Shown piece by piece: positions 25,981 through 33,927 of a stretch of DNA of 64,000 nt (positions within the stretch are counted from its first letter, which is position 1; each line of letters starts with the position of its first letter). The translations under genes were made by a program, and so were the position numbers. The stretch covers positions 1 through 64,000 of the forward strand of contig CAYZJV010000004.1 of the NCBI GenBank assembly GCA_964478945.1. The letters are read 5' to 3'. The notes under the pieces are model-generated. The model was given only the letters and a program-made list of their open reading frames with translations, had not been told where the DNA came from and searched no databases. The stretch is from CAYZJV01 sp964478945 (GTDB lineage: Bacteria > Spirochaetota > Spirochaetia > Sphaerochaetales > Sphaerochaetaceae).

Positions 25981-28608
25981 ATGGACAAGACATACATCGA
26001 GACATTGAGTGTGGGGGGCGAGACCTTCCGCTACATCGATATCGTTCGATTCTGTGGTGGAAAAATCAATTCCATCCCATATTCCTTACGTGTGCTGCTG
26101 GAAAACCTCATGAGGCATCCCCACATGGTGGATGAAACGGTATTGGAAGCCATTGTCGACAGGAGCGGAAAAACCGAACGTCCCGAAGAAATCCCTTTCC
26201 ACCCGGCGAGGGTACTCATGCAGGATTTCACCGGAGTTCCCGCCATCGTGGATCTGGCGTCGTTGCGAGATGCGGTGCAGCATGCAGGTAGCGATCCCAC
26301 CCTCATCAATCCACAGGTTCCCGTCGATCTGGTGGTGGACCACTCGGTCCAGATAGACAGTCATGGCAGTCCCGATTCGAGAGCGATCAACGTGGCACTG
26401 GAATATGAGAGGAACCACGAACGTTACAGCTTGCTCAAATGGGCTCAGAAGAGTTTTTCCAATCTCAGGATCGTCCCACCCGATTCGGGCATATGCCATC
26501 AGGTGAATCTTGAACATCTGGCCGAATGTGTGAGATCCGAAAACGGGATGCTGTTTCCAGACTCATTGGTCGGAACCGATAGCCATACCACCATGATCAA
26601 TGGACTGGGAGTCATGGGTTGGGGTGTGGGAGGGATTGAAGCCGAAGCGGTCATGCTCGGCCAACCCTACTTCATGCCGATACCGAAGGTGATCGGAGTG
26701 AAATTGTCCGGAACTATGGATCGCCTCTGTACCGCCACCGATCTGGTGCTCACCCTCACCAACCTGTTGCGAACCGTAGGTGTGGTGGGTTGCTTCGTCG
26801 AATACTTCGGAGAGGGACTCGCATCATTGGATCTACCGGATCGAGCCACCATAGCCAATATGAGTCCCGAGTATGGTGCCACGATGGGCTTTTTCCCTGT
26901 CGACGAAAAAACCATCGGGTATCTGAAGCTCACCGGAAGGGAGACATTCGCAGAAAAGACCGAACAGTACTGCAAGGCGAACGGGATGTTCCATGATCCG
27001 ACAATCGAAGCGATCTACGACCAGGTGTTGGAACTGGATCTTGGAACCGTGGTACCGAGTATCGCCGGACCTTCGCGTCCACAAGACCGTATTCCTTTGG
27101 ATGGCGCACCCAAATCGATTGAAAGGAGCACCGGTATCGATGTGAAGAAATCGGTATCCATCGATCTCGATGGAACTCCCATCGACCTCCCGGATGGTGC
27201 GATTGCCATTGCAGCAATCACCAGTTGTACCAATACGAGCAATCCATCGGTGATGATTGGAGCCGGACTGCTGGCAAGGAAAGCGGTAGACAGGGGATTG
27301 GAGGTACCTTCCTGGGTAAAGACCTCACTGGCACCCGGTTCCCAAGTGGTCACCGATTATCTTGAGGGAACGGGATTGCTCGAACCACTCGAACTTTTGG
27401 GATTCGGCATCACCGCCTTCGGGTGCACCACCTGCATCGGCAATTCGGGTCCCTTGCATCCTGCGATCGAAACGGCTGGGCTCAACTTGGCGGCGGTACT
27501 ATCGGGAAACCGCAATTTTGAAGGTCGTATCCACAAGAGCGTGAAGGCATCTTTCCTGATGAGTCCACCATTGGTGGTGGCATACGCGCTTGCGGGAAAA
27601 ATGACCATTGACCTGGAAAAGGATCCATTAGGCCTCGATTCGAATGGAAGTGCGGTGTATCTGCGAGACATCTGGCCCGATCCCACAGAGATCGCGACAC
27701 TCGCCGACCGGTTCGTCACCAAGACATCTTTCATGGAGAGGTACCGACATGTCTTCGAAGGCGATGCAAAATGGAAGAGCCTGCCGGCTCCCGATGGTGA
27801 CACCTTCGCATGGGACCCATCATCCACCTACATCGCAAAAGCTCCCTTCTTCGATGAGTTCCCCATCGATCCACCCCACATCGAAGACATCGTGAAAGCA
27901 AGGGCCCTTCTGGTGATGGGGGACTCGGTCACCACCGACCATATCAGTCCTGCGGGCTCGATTGATCCGACCTACCCCGCGGGACGGTACCTTTTGGAGA
28001 AGGGTGTCCCGGTCTCCGGGTTCAATTCCTATGGAAGCAGACGCGGCAATCATGAAGTGATGGTGCGGGGGACCTTCGCCAATACCCGGATCCGACAGAA
28101 ACTCAGTGCACCGAAGGAGGGAGGGTTCACCACAAAACTTCCCGAAGGGGAATTGCTGCATGTATATGATGCGGCGATGCGGTACCACGAAGAACCTACC
28201 GAACTCATCGTTTTGGCAGGGAAAGAGTATGGTACCGGTTCTTCCCGCGACTGGGCGGCGAAAGGAACCAACCTGCTTGGAGTGCGGGCGGTACTCGCCC
28301 AATCGTTCGAACGGATCCATCGCAGCAATCTCGTGGGGATGGGAATTCTGCCTCTGGTGTTCACCGAAGGTGAATCATGGGAAAGTTGGCACATTGCCGG
28401 CGATGAACTGTTCACTTTGCATATTCCCCCCACGATCGTACCACGCATGCGATGCTCTTTGCATTTGGTGCGCAACGATGGCACTACACAGGACATACCG
28501 GTTGTCTGCAGGCTCGATTCTTCGATTGAAGTCACCTATTTTGTAAACGGAGGCATACTGCATCATGTTCTGCGCTCCTTGTTGCGTTCCCAGTATTTGA
28601 AGTTGTGA
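25981..28608 (+). CDS. acnA: aconitate hydratase A
   Basis: An 875-residue aconitase of the AcnA/IRP1 type that interconverts citrate and isocitrate through a [4Fe-4S] cluster. The three cluster cysteines are in TSCTNTSNPSVM (about 414) and FGCTTCIGNSG (about 482 and 485). Active-site patterns VVDHSVQID, GTDSHTTMINGLGV, GDSVTTDHISPAG and AGKEYGTGSSRDWAAKG are intact. Length is normal. AAGGAGG stands before the ATG and overlaps the stop region of the upstream peptidase gene. The downstream DUF4143 gene overlaps by one base, so the two are co-translated. With icd in the same window, it supports a partial oxidative citrate branch to 2-oxoglutarate. Confidence 0.97.
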   Translation: MDKTYIETLSVGGETFRYIDIVRFCGGKINSIPYSLRVLLENLMRHPHMVDETVLEAIVDRSGKTERPEEIPFHPARVLMQDFTGVPAIVDLASLRDAVQHAGSDPTLINPQVPVDLVVDHSVQIDSHGSPDSRAINVALEYERNHERYSLLKWAQKSFSNLRIVPPDSGICHQVNLEHLAECVRSENGMLFPDSLVGTDSHTTMINGLGVMGWGVGGIEAEAVMLGQPYFMPIPKVIGVKLSGTMDRLCTATDLVLTLTNLLRTVGVVGCFVEYFGEGLASLDLPDRATIANMSPEYGATMGFFPVDEKTIGYLKLTGRETFAEKTEQYCKANGMFHDPTIEAIYDQVLELDLGTVVPSIAGPSRPQDRIPLDGAPKSIERSTGIDVKKSVSIDLDGTPIDLPDGAIAIAAITSCTNTSNPSVMIGAGLLARKAVDRGLEVPSWVKTSLAPGSQVVTDYLEGTGLLEPLELLGFGITAFGCTTCIGNSGPLHPAIETAGLNLAAVLSGNRNFEGRIHKSVKASFLMSPPLVVAYALAGKMTIDLEKDPLGLDSNGSAVYLRDIWPDPTEIATLADRFVTKTSFMERYRHVFEGDAKWKSLPAPDGDTFAWDPSSTYIAKAPFFDEFPIDPPHIEDIVKARALLVMGDSVTTDHISPAGSIDPTYPAGRYLLEKGVPVSGFNSYGSRRGNHEVMVRGTFANTRIRQKLSAPKEGGFTTKLPEGELLHVYDAAMRYHEEPTELIVLAGKEYGTGSSRDWAAKGTNLLGVRAVLAQSFERIHRSNLVGMGILPLVFTEGESWESWHIAGDELFTLHIPPTIVPRMRCSLHLVRNDGTTQDIPVVCRLDSSIEVTYFVNGGILHHVLRSLLRSQYLKL

Positions 28609-29510
28609 TGAACGATGTTGTGGATTTCCCCACATTCCTTGCCATGACGGGGAATGAAGATTTGATCGAAGCGGTGCGACAGATTCACATGATCGCTCCG
28701 ATACCTCCCTCACTTGCCATACGCTTGGGACATCTGGTTCGCATCCATATGGCTACGGGGAATTATGGTCCTGCCATCGAAACATGGATAGAGACCCACG
28801 ATTTTGCACTCACCGACGAGGTGCTCGACAGACGACTTGAACAATTGGCGCATGAGGGTGCCGAGGCATTGGGTATCGGCAATGAAACCTGCCTGACCCT
28901 ATTCAAGAGACTCCCGTCCCAAGTGGCACGGGAGAACACCCGCTACCACAACTCCAAACCGAAGGATGAAGCCAATGTGGCTGCGATGGAACCGTTGATC
29001 CTCCACCTTGAAAAGCAGGGAACATTGACGAGAATCAGAAGAATCGACAAGCCGATGCAACCGGTGGAATCCTTCGTCTACCAGAGCAAGTACAAGTATT
29101 ACTGCACCGATACGGGACTCTTTCGCAGAATGGCGAATTTGCCGGCCACCTCGGTGGATGAAGGAAGTCCTTCCCTGAGCAGGTTCAGGGGCGTGCTTAG
29201 CGAGAGCTATGCCTTGTCCTGCCTGCTCTCTTTGAGCGAAAGCCAAGTGTGGTATTGGAAGTCGGGGCATCAAGCCGAGGTCGACTTCGTGATCACCTTG
29301 GGAGGACATACGCTCCCGGTGGAGGTGAAAACCTCGAGAAATGTGAAATCGCATTCCTTGGCCCTTTACAGGAAGCTCTACGATCCGCCCCTGGCGCTCA
29401 GGATATCCCTCCTCAATTTGAAGAGGGACGATGACCTGGTGAACGTACCGCTCTATTTGGTGGGAACATGGCTTGGTCCCGATATCCTCCGAATCGCGAC
29501 CGCTACCTAA
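28608..29510 (+). CDS. DUF4143 protein lacking its usual ATPase half
   Basis: A 300-residue protein equal to the C-terminal part of AAA_14-DUF4143 ATPases. The nuclease-like core is visible: QAEVDFVITLGG and PVEVKTSRNVKSHSL (about 220-250), preceded by FVYQSKYKYYCTDTGLFRRM and the SQVARENTRYHNSK segment. The N-terminus (DFPTFLAMTGNEDLIEAVRQ) corresponds to the linker just after the ATPase domain of full proteins, so the Walker A and B half is cleanly absent. The ATG overlaps the aconitase stop (TGATG), which argues that this is a stable, expressed short form. An alternative GTG start is three bases upstream. Function is unknown. Its 3' end overlaps the convergent sucrose-phosphate synthase gene by four bases. 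Confidence 0.75.
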   Translation: MNDVVDFPTFLAMTGNEDLIEAVRQIHMIAPIPPSLAIRLGHLVRIHMATGNYGPAIETWIETHDFALTDEVLDRRLEQLAHEGAEALGIGNETCLTLFKRLPSQVARENTRYHNSKPKDEANVAAMEPLILHLEKQGTLTRIRRIDKPMQPVESFVYQSKYKYYCTDTGLFRRMANLPATSVDEGSPSLSRFRGVLSESYALSCLLSLSESQVWYWKSGHQAEVDFVITLGGHTLPVEVKTSRNVKSHSLALYRKLYDPPLALRISLLNLKRDDDLVNVPLYLVGTWLGPDILRIATAT

Positions 29511-31675
29511 TCGGTGAACACCTTGAACCGTTTGAGCCCCTCGACAAGAGCTCCGGCATACGATCTTTCTGCGAAATGGATGTTCTTCATCTTCCGCAGT
29601 CTCTCGAGCGATTCCTCGTGGTTCGCCACCACAATGCCCTTCAGCGGTTTGATCAGCATATCGGCATCATTTCCCGAATCACCGGCGGTGACGACCGATT
29701 TGAGATCGATATGCCATTTCCATGCGATGTACTTCACCGCGGTTCCCTTGGAAGCCCGGTACGGCAGGATATCGAGGAAACGGTCGTGGGAAAGAACGAT
29801 ATGCCATGAGGATTTGGTCAAGTCCAGGGCATCGTGCACCTGTTGCATCAATGCTTCGATTCCCTCGGGATTCCTCACATTATAACTTACCTTGAATTCC
29901 CTCTGGGCATCGGGTTCGCCCTGCAATTCGAGACCTTCGATGGGATCCAGGACCTCCCTGATCCGCCTCGGATGCCACCTTCGGCGAATGTAATGGGACC
30001 ACCCCTTGTCCACTATCAGATCCTTGCCATAGTAGACCTCCGATCCCACCGAGGTGATGAGCACATCGGGTTGGGGCAATCCATATTCGGAGAGGATCTG
30101 TTTGGCCGAATCGACACTTCTACCGGTGGCTATACCGAACCCGACCGTATCGTGGTGGGCTTCGAGCAACCGCTTGAATTCCTCGATCGCCGCATCATCT
30201 CCGGTGAGAGTGTTGTCGATATCGCTCACCAACAGATACTTGAGTGTGCTCATTCGCTTGGCCATGCTCCTCTCGTATCTGGCTTCGGGAGTCTTCTTAT
30301 CCGTATGTTCGGCCAACACCCGCTCGAGATTTTCGAGATAGGTGTCGCAGTGATGGTGCCAATTGTAGACTTCGCGTATCCTCTCGACCCCATGACGGGA
30401 AAGGGTATCCCAGAGCCCGGCATCGGTGAGCACCTTGTGGATCGCATCACCGATCGCCTTCTGGTTCGTGATGTCGACCAACAGTCCACTGTCGCAATTC
30501 TTGCGGATATCCTGTACTCCTCCCTTGTCGGTACCGATGAACGGAAGACCGACCGCAGAGGCTTCTATGAAAGTGAGTCCGAAATTCTCCAGTGCGGCAG
30601 CGCTTACGAAGACGCCTCTCTTCATCGCTGCGATGCGATACAGTTCCGGAACATCCCGTTCCGGATTATGATGTTTGGGAATCGCCATCTTGCCATAGAG
30701 GTCATAGCGGTCCATGAGCAGCAGCATGTCGGTCAGAACGGCCTTCTCACCCTCCTCCATGCTGTTGATATCGTCACGGATACCTGCGAATATTGCGAGA
30801 TTGGCAATAGCTTGAAGGTCTTTGTTCCTTCCATAGATTTCGATAAGGACATCGATATTCTTCCGTGCCTCCGGCCTGCAGAGTGCCAGTATGAGAGGCT
30901 TGTCGGGATTGGTGAAGAACCGCTGCAACTCCTTGATCATGTTGTATTGGGCCAATTTCTGTTCTTCGGTCACCGAAGGGTCCTGTATCTCATAATGGTA
31001 ATAGGGAAAGAACTTCCCAAGATCCAGTCCGGGTGGAATGACGGTGAACTTTTCGAGCACCCTGTTCTCGTAGGAACTGTAGAGTTCCTCCCTCTCGTAA
31101 TTCGTACTGGTGATCACCATATCGGCCTTGCGGATGGAACGTTCCTCTTGGGCGATCCTCTTGGATATGGTGTAGTAGTCCTCGATCTTCTCCTCCGAGA
31201 TTCCGATCGATTTCAAGTACTCGAACTTGTTGCGCCCCAACGAGTGCCCTGTGAACACAAGCGGGGTATGGAAGTAACTGGCGATCTCGGTGGCGACGTA
31301 CCCTCCATCGGCATAATGGCCATGGATCACATCGGGAACCCGTTTCTCGGAACGAAAGAATTCAATGAGATTGTCCACGTATTCATCAAGATGGGGCCAA
31401 AGGCGTTCTTTGCGAATATACTTGACTCCACCACAGGGAAGACGGACGATCCTGGCATGTTCGGCAATCTCCTCGAAGGTCTTGTTGTAGTCTCCACCTA
31501 CCCGCTTGTCACCGACTTTCCTGGTGAACAGATCGACTTCAACACCCTCTCGTGTGGACAACTCCTTTACCAAATCGATCACATAACGTGTCTGTCCACC
31601 GGTATCGGCATCACGTCCCATCTCTATGTTTTCACTCCGCACCAAACCGTGGATGTTGATAATCGCAATATACAT
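29507..31675 (-). CDS. sucrose-phosphate synthase fused to sucrose-phosphatase-like domain
   Basis: A 722-residue two-domain enzyme. Residues 1-465 are a GT4 glycosyltransferase of the sucrose-phosphate synthase type: the N-terminal NIHGLVRSENIEMGRDADTG (sugar-phosphate acceptor loop), HGHYADGGYVA, FTGHSLGRNKFE, LCRPEARKN, and the E-x7-E motif in ALENFGLTFIEAS. Residues about 480-722 are a HAD phosphatase with DIDNTL, ATGRS and GDSGNDADML, all catalytic residues present, so it may make sucrose directly from UDP-glucose and fructose 6-phosphate. Sucrose serves as a compatible solute in halophiles. I chose the ATG at 31675, with GGGGTG five bases upstream. Confidence 0.9.
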   Translation of the reverse strand: MYIAIINIHGLVRSENIEMGRDADTGGQTRYVIDLVKELSTREGVEVDLFTRKVGDKRVGGDYNKTFEEIAEHARIVRLPCGGVKYIRKERLWPHLDEYVDNLIEFFRSEKRVPDVIHGHYADGGYVATEIASYFHTPLVFTGHSLGRNKFEYLKSIGISEEKIEDYYTISKRIAQEERSIRKADMVITSTNYEREELYSSYENRVLEKFTVIPPGLDLGKFFPYYHYEIQDPSVTEEQKLAQYNMIKELQRFFTNPDKPLILALCRPEARKNIDVLIEIYGRNKDLQAIANLAIFAGIRDDINSMEEGEKAVLTDMLLLMDRYDLYGKMAIPKHHNPERDVPELYRIAAMKRGVFVSAAALENFGLTFIEASAVGLPFIGTDKGGVQDIRKNCDSGLLVDITNQKAIGDAIHKVLTDAGLWDTLSRHGVERIREVYNWHHHCDTYLENLERVLAEHTDKKTPEARYERSMAKRMSTLKYLLVSDIDNTLTGDDAAIEEFKRLLEAHHDTVGFGIATGRSVDSAKQILSEYGLPQPDVLITSVGSEVYYGKDLIVDKGWSHYIRRRWHPRRIREVLDPIEGLELQGEPDAQREFKVSYNVRNPEGIEALMQQVHDALDLTKSSWHIVLSHDRFLDILPYRASKGTAVKYIAWKWHIDLKSVVTAGDSGNDADMLIKPLKGIVVANHEESLERLRKMKNIHFAERSYAGALVEGLKRFKVFTD

Positions 31676-31686
31676 GTAGCACCCCT

Positions 31687-31702
31687 TTATACGTGGGTAT
31701 AA
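31687..31702. promoter_or_regulatory. palindrome upstream of the sucrose-phosphate synthase gene
   Basis: TTATAC-N4-GTATAA is a perfect 6+4+6 inverted repeat, 11 bases before the start codon. A TTGACA (31730-31725, reverse strand) lies upstream, but no -10 box at ideal spacing is certain. The palindrome could be an operator or an RNA hairpin near the ribosome binding site. Confidence 0.35.
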
Positions 31703-31761
31703 GCATCCCACAGATCATGAAAACTGTCAAATAGTTGGAGCATTTCAGATTACAGGACCGA

Positions 31762-32643
31762 TCATCCTTCGTCGACAGGAATCAACAGCACCGGGACCTT
31801 GGACCGTCTGGCGACATAATGGCTCACACTTCCCACAAAGAGTTCCCTCAGGAAGCCCCTTCCCTGGGTACCCATCATCACCATGGTGGCATCACCCTCT
31901 TCGAGTTCCCGCATGATTTCGGTATGGGGATCGCCATATACGAGTTTGCTTTCGACCTGTACCGTGGAACCTGAACGCAACCGTCCCTTCAACTCGTCCA
32001 ACCGGGTTCTGTCGACATCATTGAACTCGTCGAGTCTCTCGACGAGATGCGGCTCAATATGACTCCTGTCCTGCACATGCAGAAGCGTAACCTTGGTGAC
32101 GTTGCCGGTATCGACCAGTTTCTCCAGATGTGCGAAGGCTCCCTCGGCTCCTGGTGAGAAATCGGTTGCATAGAGGATCCTCTTGGTGATACCTTCTTCA
32201 GAGATCCCCACCACACTCAGATGTCTACTCTCATCGACCGTGAGTCTGACAATGATCAACGGCTTGCGGGTACCCAGGAGCACCTCGTGTGCAACACCCC
32301 CAAGAAACGCTCCACCGACCAAGGATCTGCCTTGGGAACCAACCACCACCAAAGGATAGCCCTCCTCTTCGGCGATTCGGTTGATTTCACGTTTCGCATT
32401 TCCAGGAGAAATGCGCGATTCCACAGTGAAACCCAACTCCTCCAACACATCCTTCTGCCTCTCTATCGCTTCGGTTTGGATGGTGGCCACATAGGGAAAC
32501 ACTTCCGATGCCACTTCCTGGTAATCGGGACATTGGAGCAACAATAGGGAAGAAACTCCAAAATCCTTGAGGAAGCCAAGATGTCTCACCATGATGTCGG
32601 AAGCCTCCGATAGATCGGTTGCAATGATCGCTCGTTCCATCAT
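31762..32643 (-). CDS. tandem universal stress (UspA) protein
   Basis: A 293-residue cytosolic protein of two UspA domains (about 1-145 and 150-293). Each starts with the usual ATDLSEAS / ATDFSPGA strand-loop. The second has the ATP-binding pattern GTQGRGFLRELFVGS; in the first the matching site is GSQGRSLVGGAFLGG, lacking the final serine or threonine, so only one site may bind ATP well. Two adjacent ATGs (32643 and 32640) follow GGGAGGTGA. It may respond to stress along with the osmolyte gene downstream, but the two have separate promoters. Confidence 0.9.
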   Translation of the reverse strand: MMERAIIATDLSEASDIMVRHLGFLKDFGVSSLLLLQCPDYQEVASEVFPYVATIQTEAIERQKDVLEELGFTVESRISPGNAKREINRIAEEEGYPLVVVGSQGRSLVGGAFLGGVAHEVLLGTRKPLIIVRLTVDESRHLSVVGISEEGITKRILYATDFSPGAEGAFAHLEKLVDTGNVTKVTLLHVQDRSHIEPHLVERLDEFNDVDRTRLDELKGRLRSGSTVQVESKLVYGDPHTEIMRELEEGDATMVMMGTQGRGFLRELFVGSVSHYVARRSKVPVLLIPVDEG

Positions 32644-32745
32644 ACTCACCTCCCGCGGCAACGGAAAGGCCGGCTCCCTCATTCCGAGACTCGGTCCCGG
32701 ATCCGATTCGTATGGGTGCGGCCAGTTCATATCGCCGCCATATAT

Positions 32746-32775
32746 AGTATAGCTATGGATTGGTGATAAAGTCAA
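32746..32775 (-). promoter_or_regulatory. promoter of the UspA gene
   Basis: On the reverse strand TTGACT (32775-32770), 18 bases, TATACT (32751-32746). The leader would be about 95 bases with a normal ribosome binding site, unlike the leaderless promoters in this window. Confidence 0.6.
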
Positions 32776-32805
32776 AAGTTTCCGTTTTTGCCTTCTACGG
32801 TCAGA

Positions 32806-32834
32806 TTGACCTCGGTTGGGGGCTGTGGTAGGTT
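32806..32834 (+). promoter_or_regulatory. possible promoter of efflux operon 1
   Basis: TTGACC (32806-32811), 17 bases, TAGGTT (32829-32834), 25 bases before the adaptor gene. An imperfect 12-bp palindrome follows the -10 at 32837-32848 and could be an operator. Confidence 0.4.
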
Positions 32835-32859
32835 TCTCGTATACAAGAAGGTGGAAGAC

Positions 32860-33918
32860 ATGGCACACAGACGTTTTGTCTCCTTTATACGGTACTTCCT
32901 TCTGCTGTTGGCAATTGGATCGGCTGCCTACGCGATCATCCATTTCTCCGATCGAGCAGGTACCGTATATGAGAGACCGGCGGCACCTGTGGTGATCGCC
33001 AGACCACAGCGTACCGACTTGGCAATCGGAATCACTTCATGGGAATATGTGGAATCCGACCACACCGTCGCAATCGTACCGTTGGTGGGAGGCGTTGTGA
33101 CCGAATATCCAATCGAGGTGGGAGTTCAGATCGATGAGGGTGATGTCATCGCGAACATCGATCCCGCACCCTACCGACAACAGATGCTTCAGGCACAAGC
33201 CGCGAAAATCGTCGCCGAAACCACTTTCGCGCGCATCGAACGGTTGCATAGGTCGAAATCCGTTCCCGACCAAATCTATGAAGAGGCATTGGCACAAAGG
33301 GATGCCACCTTGGCGCAATGGGAAGGTGCGAAACTACGATTGTCACAAACCGAGGTCACCTCACCCCTACGGGGAACCGTATTGCAGACACTCTCTTCGA
33401 CAGGCAACATTGCATCTCCCGATCGCCCTGTCGCATTGGTGGCCGATCTTACCCGTTTGGTGGTGAAGGTTGACATCCCGGCCTCCCGGTATGGAATCAT
33501 TTCCGCCAACAGAGCAAACCTGAACGCCAATGTGCTGCACTTGGACGGTCATGCCGTCATGGCAAAGGTGGATACGATCGCACCACATGTCGATCCAATG
33601 TCGAACACATTCGAAATCACCTGTGAAATCGATGGTTCCGTTGACGATCTGGTTCCGGGGATGCTGGTCCAAGTGAGGATCGACCATACACTGTTGGAGG
33701 ATGTGTATACACTTGGGCAAGCTGATCGTAGGGCTGACGGCTCATTCATGTTGTACGACGGAAATAAATCAATCGCGGTGGCAAAAGATATCGAACCCAT
33801 CGCTGAAAACGACGAATCCATCGCCATCGACCAATCCTATTCCGACACATGGTTCATCGTGGACGGCCACCAATCGATACTCGACGGACAGACGGTCGTC
33901 GTGGTCGGCGAACGGTAG
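32860..33918 (+). CDS. RND efflux periplasmic adaptor (operon 1)
   Basis: A 352-residue membrane fusion protein with an N-terminal anchor helix (about 8-30), lipoyl halves (IAIVPLVGGVVTEYPIEVGVQIDEGD and later SPLRGTVLQTLSSTGN), a short helical hairpin (about 100-150), a beta-barrel domain (about 190-270) and a membrane-proximal domain. It links an inner-membrane RND pump to an outer-membrane channel. The ribosome binding site is AAGGTGG about seven bases before the ATG. The C-terminal part has a short acidic insertion (about 305-330). The pump gene follows nine bases later. Confidence 0.9.
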   Translation: MAHRRFVSFIRYFLLLLAIGSAAYAIIHFSDRAGTVYERPAAPVVIARPQRTDLAIGITSWEYVESDHTVAIVPLVGGVVTEYPIEVGVQIDEGDVIANIDPAPYRQQMLQAQAAKIVAETTFARIERLHRSKSVPDQIYEEALAQRDATLAQWEGAKLRLSQTEVTSPLRGTVLQTLSSTGNIASPDRPVALVADLTRLVVKVDIPASRYGIISANRANLNANVLHLDGHAVMAKVDTIAPHVDPMSNTFEITCEIDGSVDDLVPGMLVQVRIDHTLLEDVYTLGQADRRADGSFMLYDGNKSIAVAKDIEPIAENDESIAIDQSYSDTWFIVDGHQSILDGQTVVVVGER

Positions 33919-33927
33919 GAGCATACC

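Noticed and set aside
29834..31702. 622-codon open frame on the forward strand opposite sucrose-phosphate synthase
   Set aside because: It mirrors a well-supported gene, contains no recognisable domain, and long antisense frames occur opposite several genes here because of codon bias.
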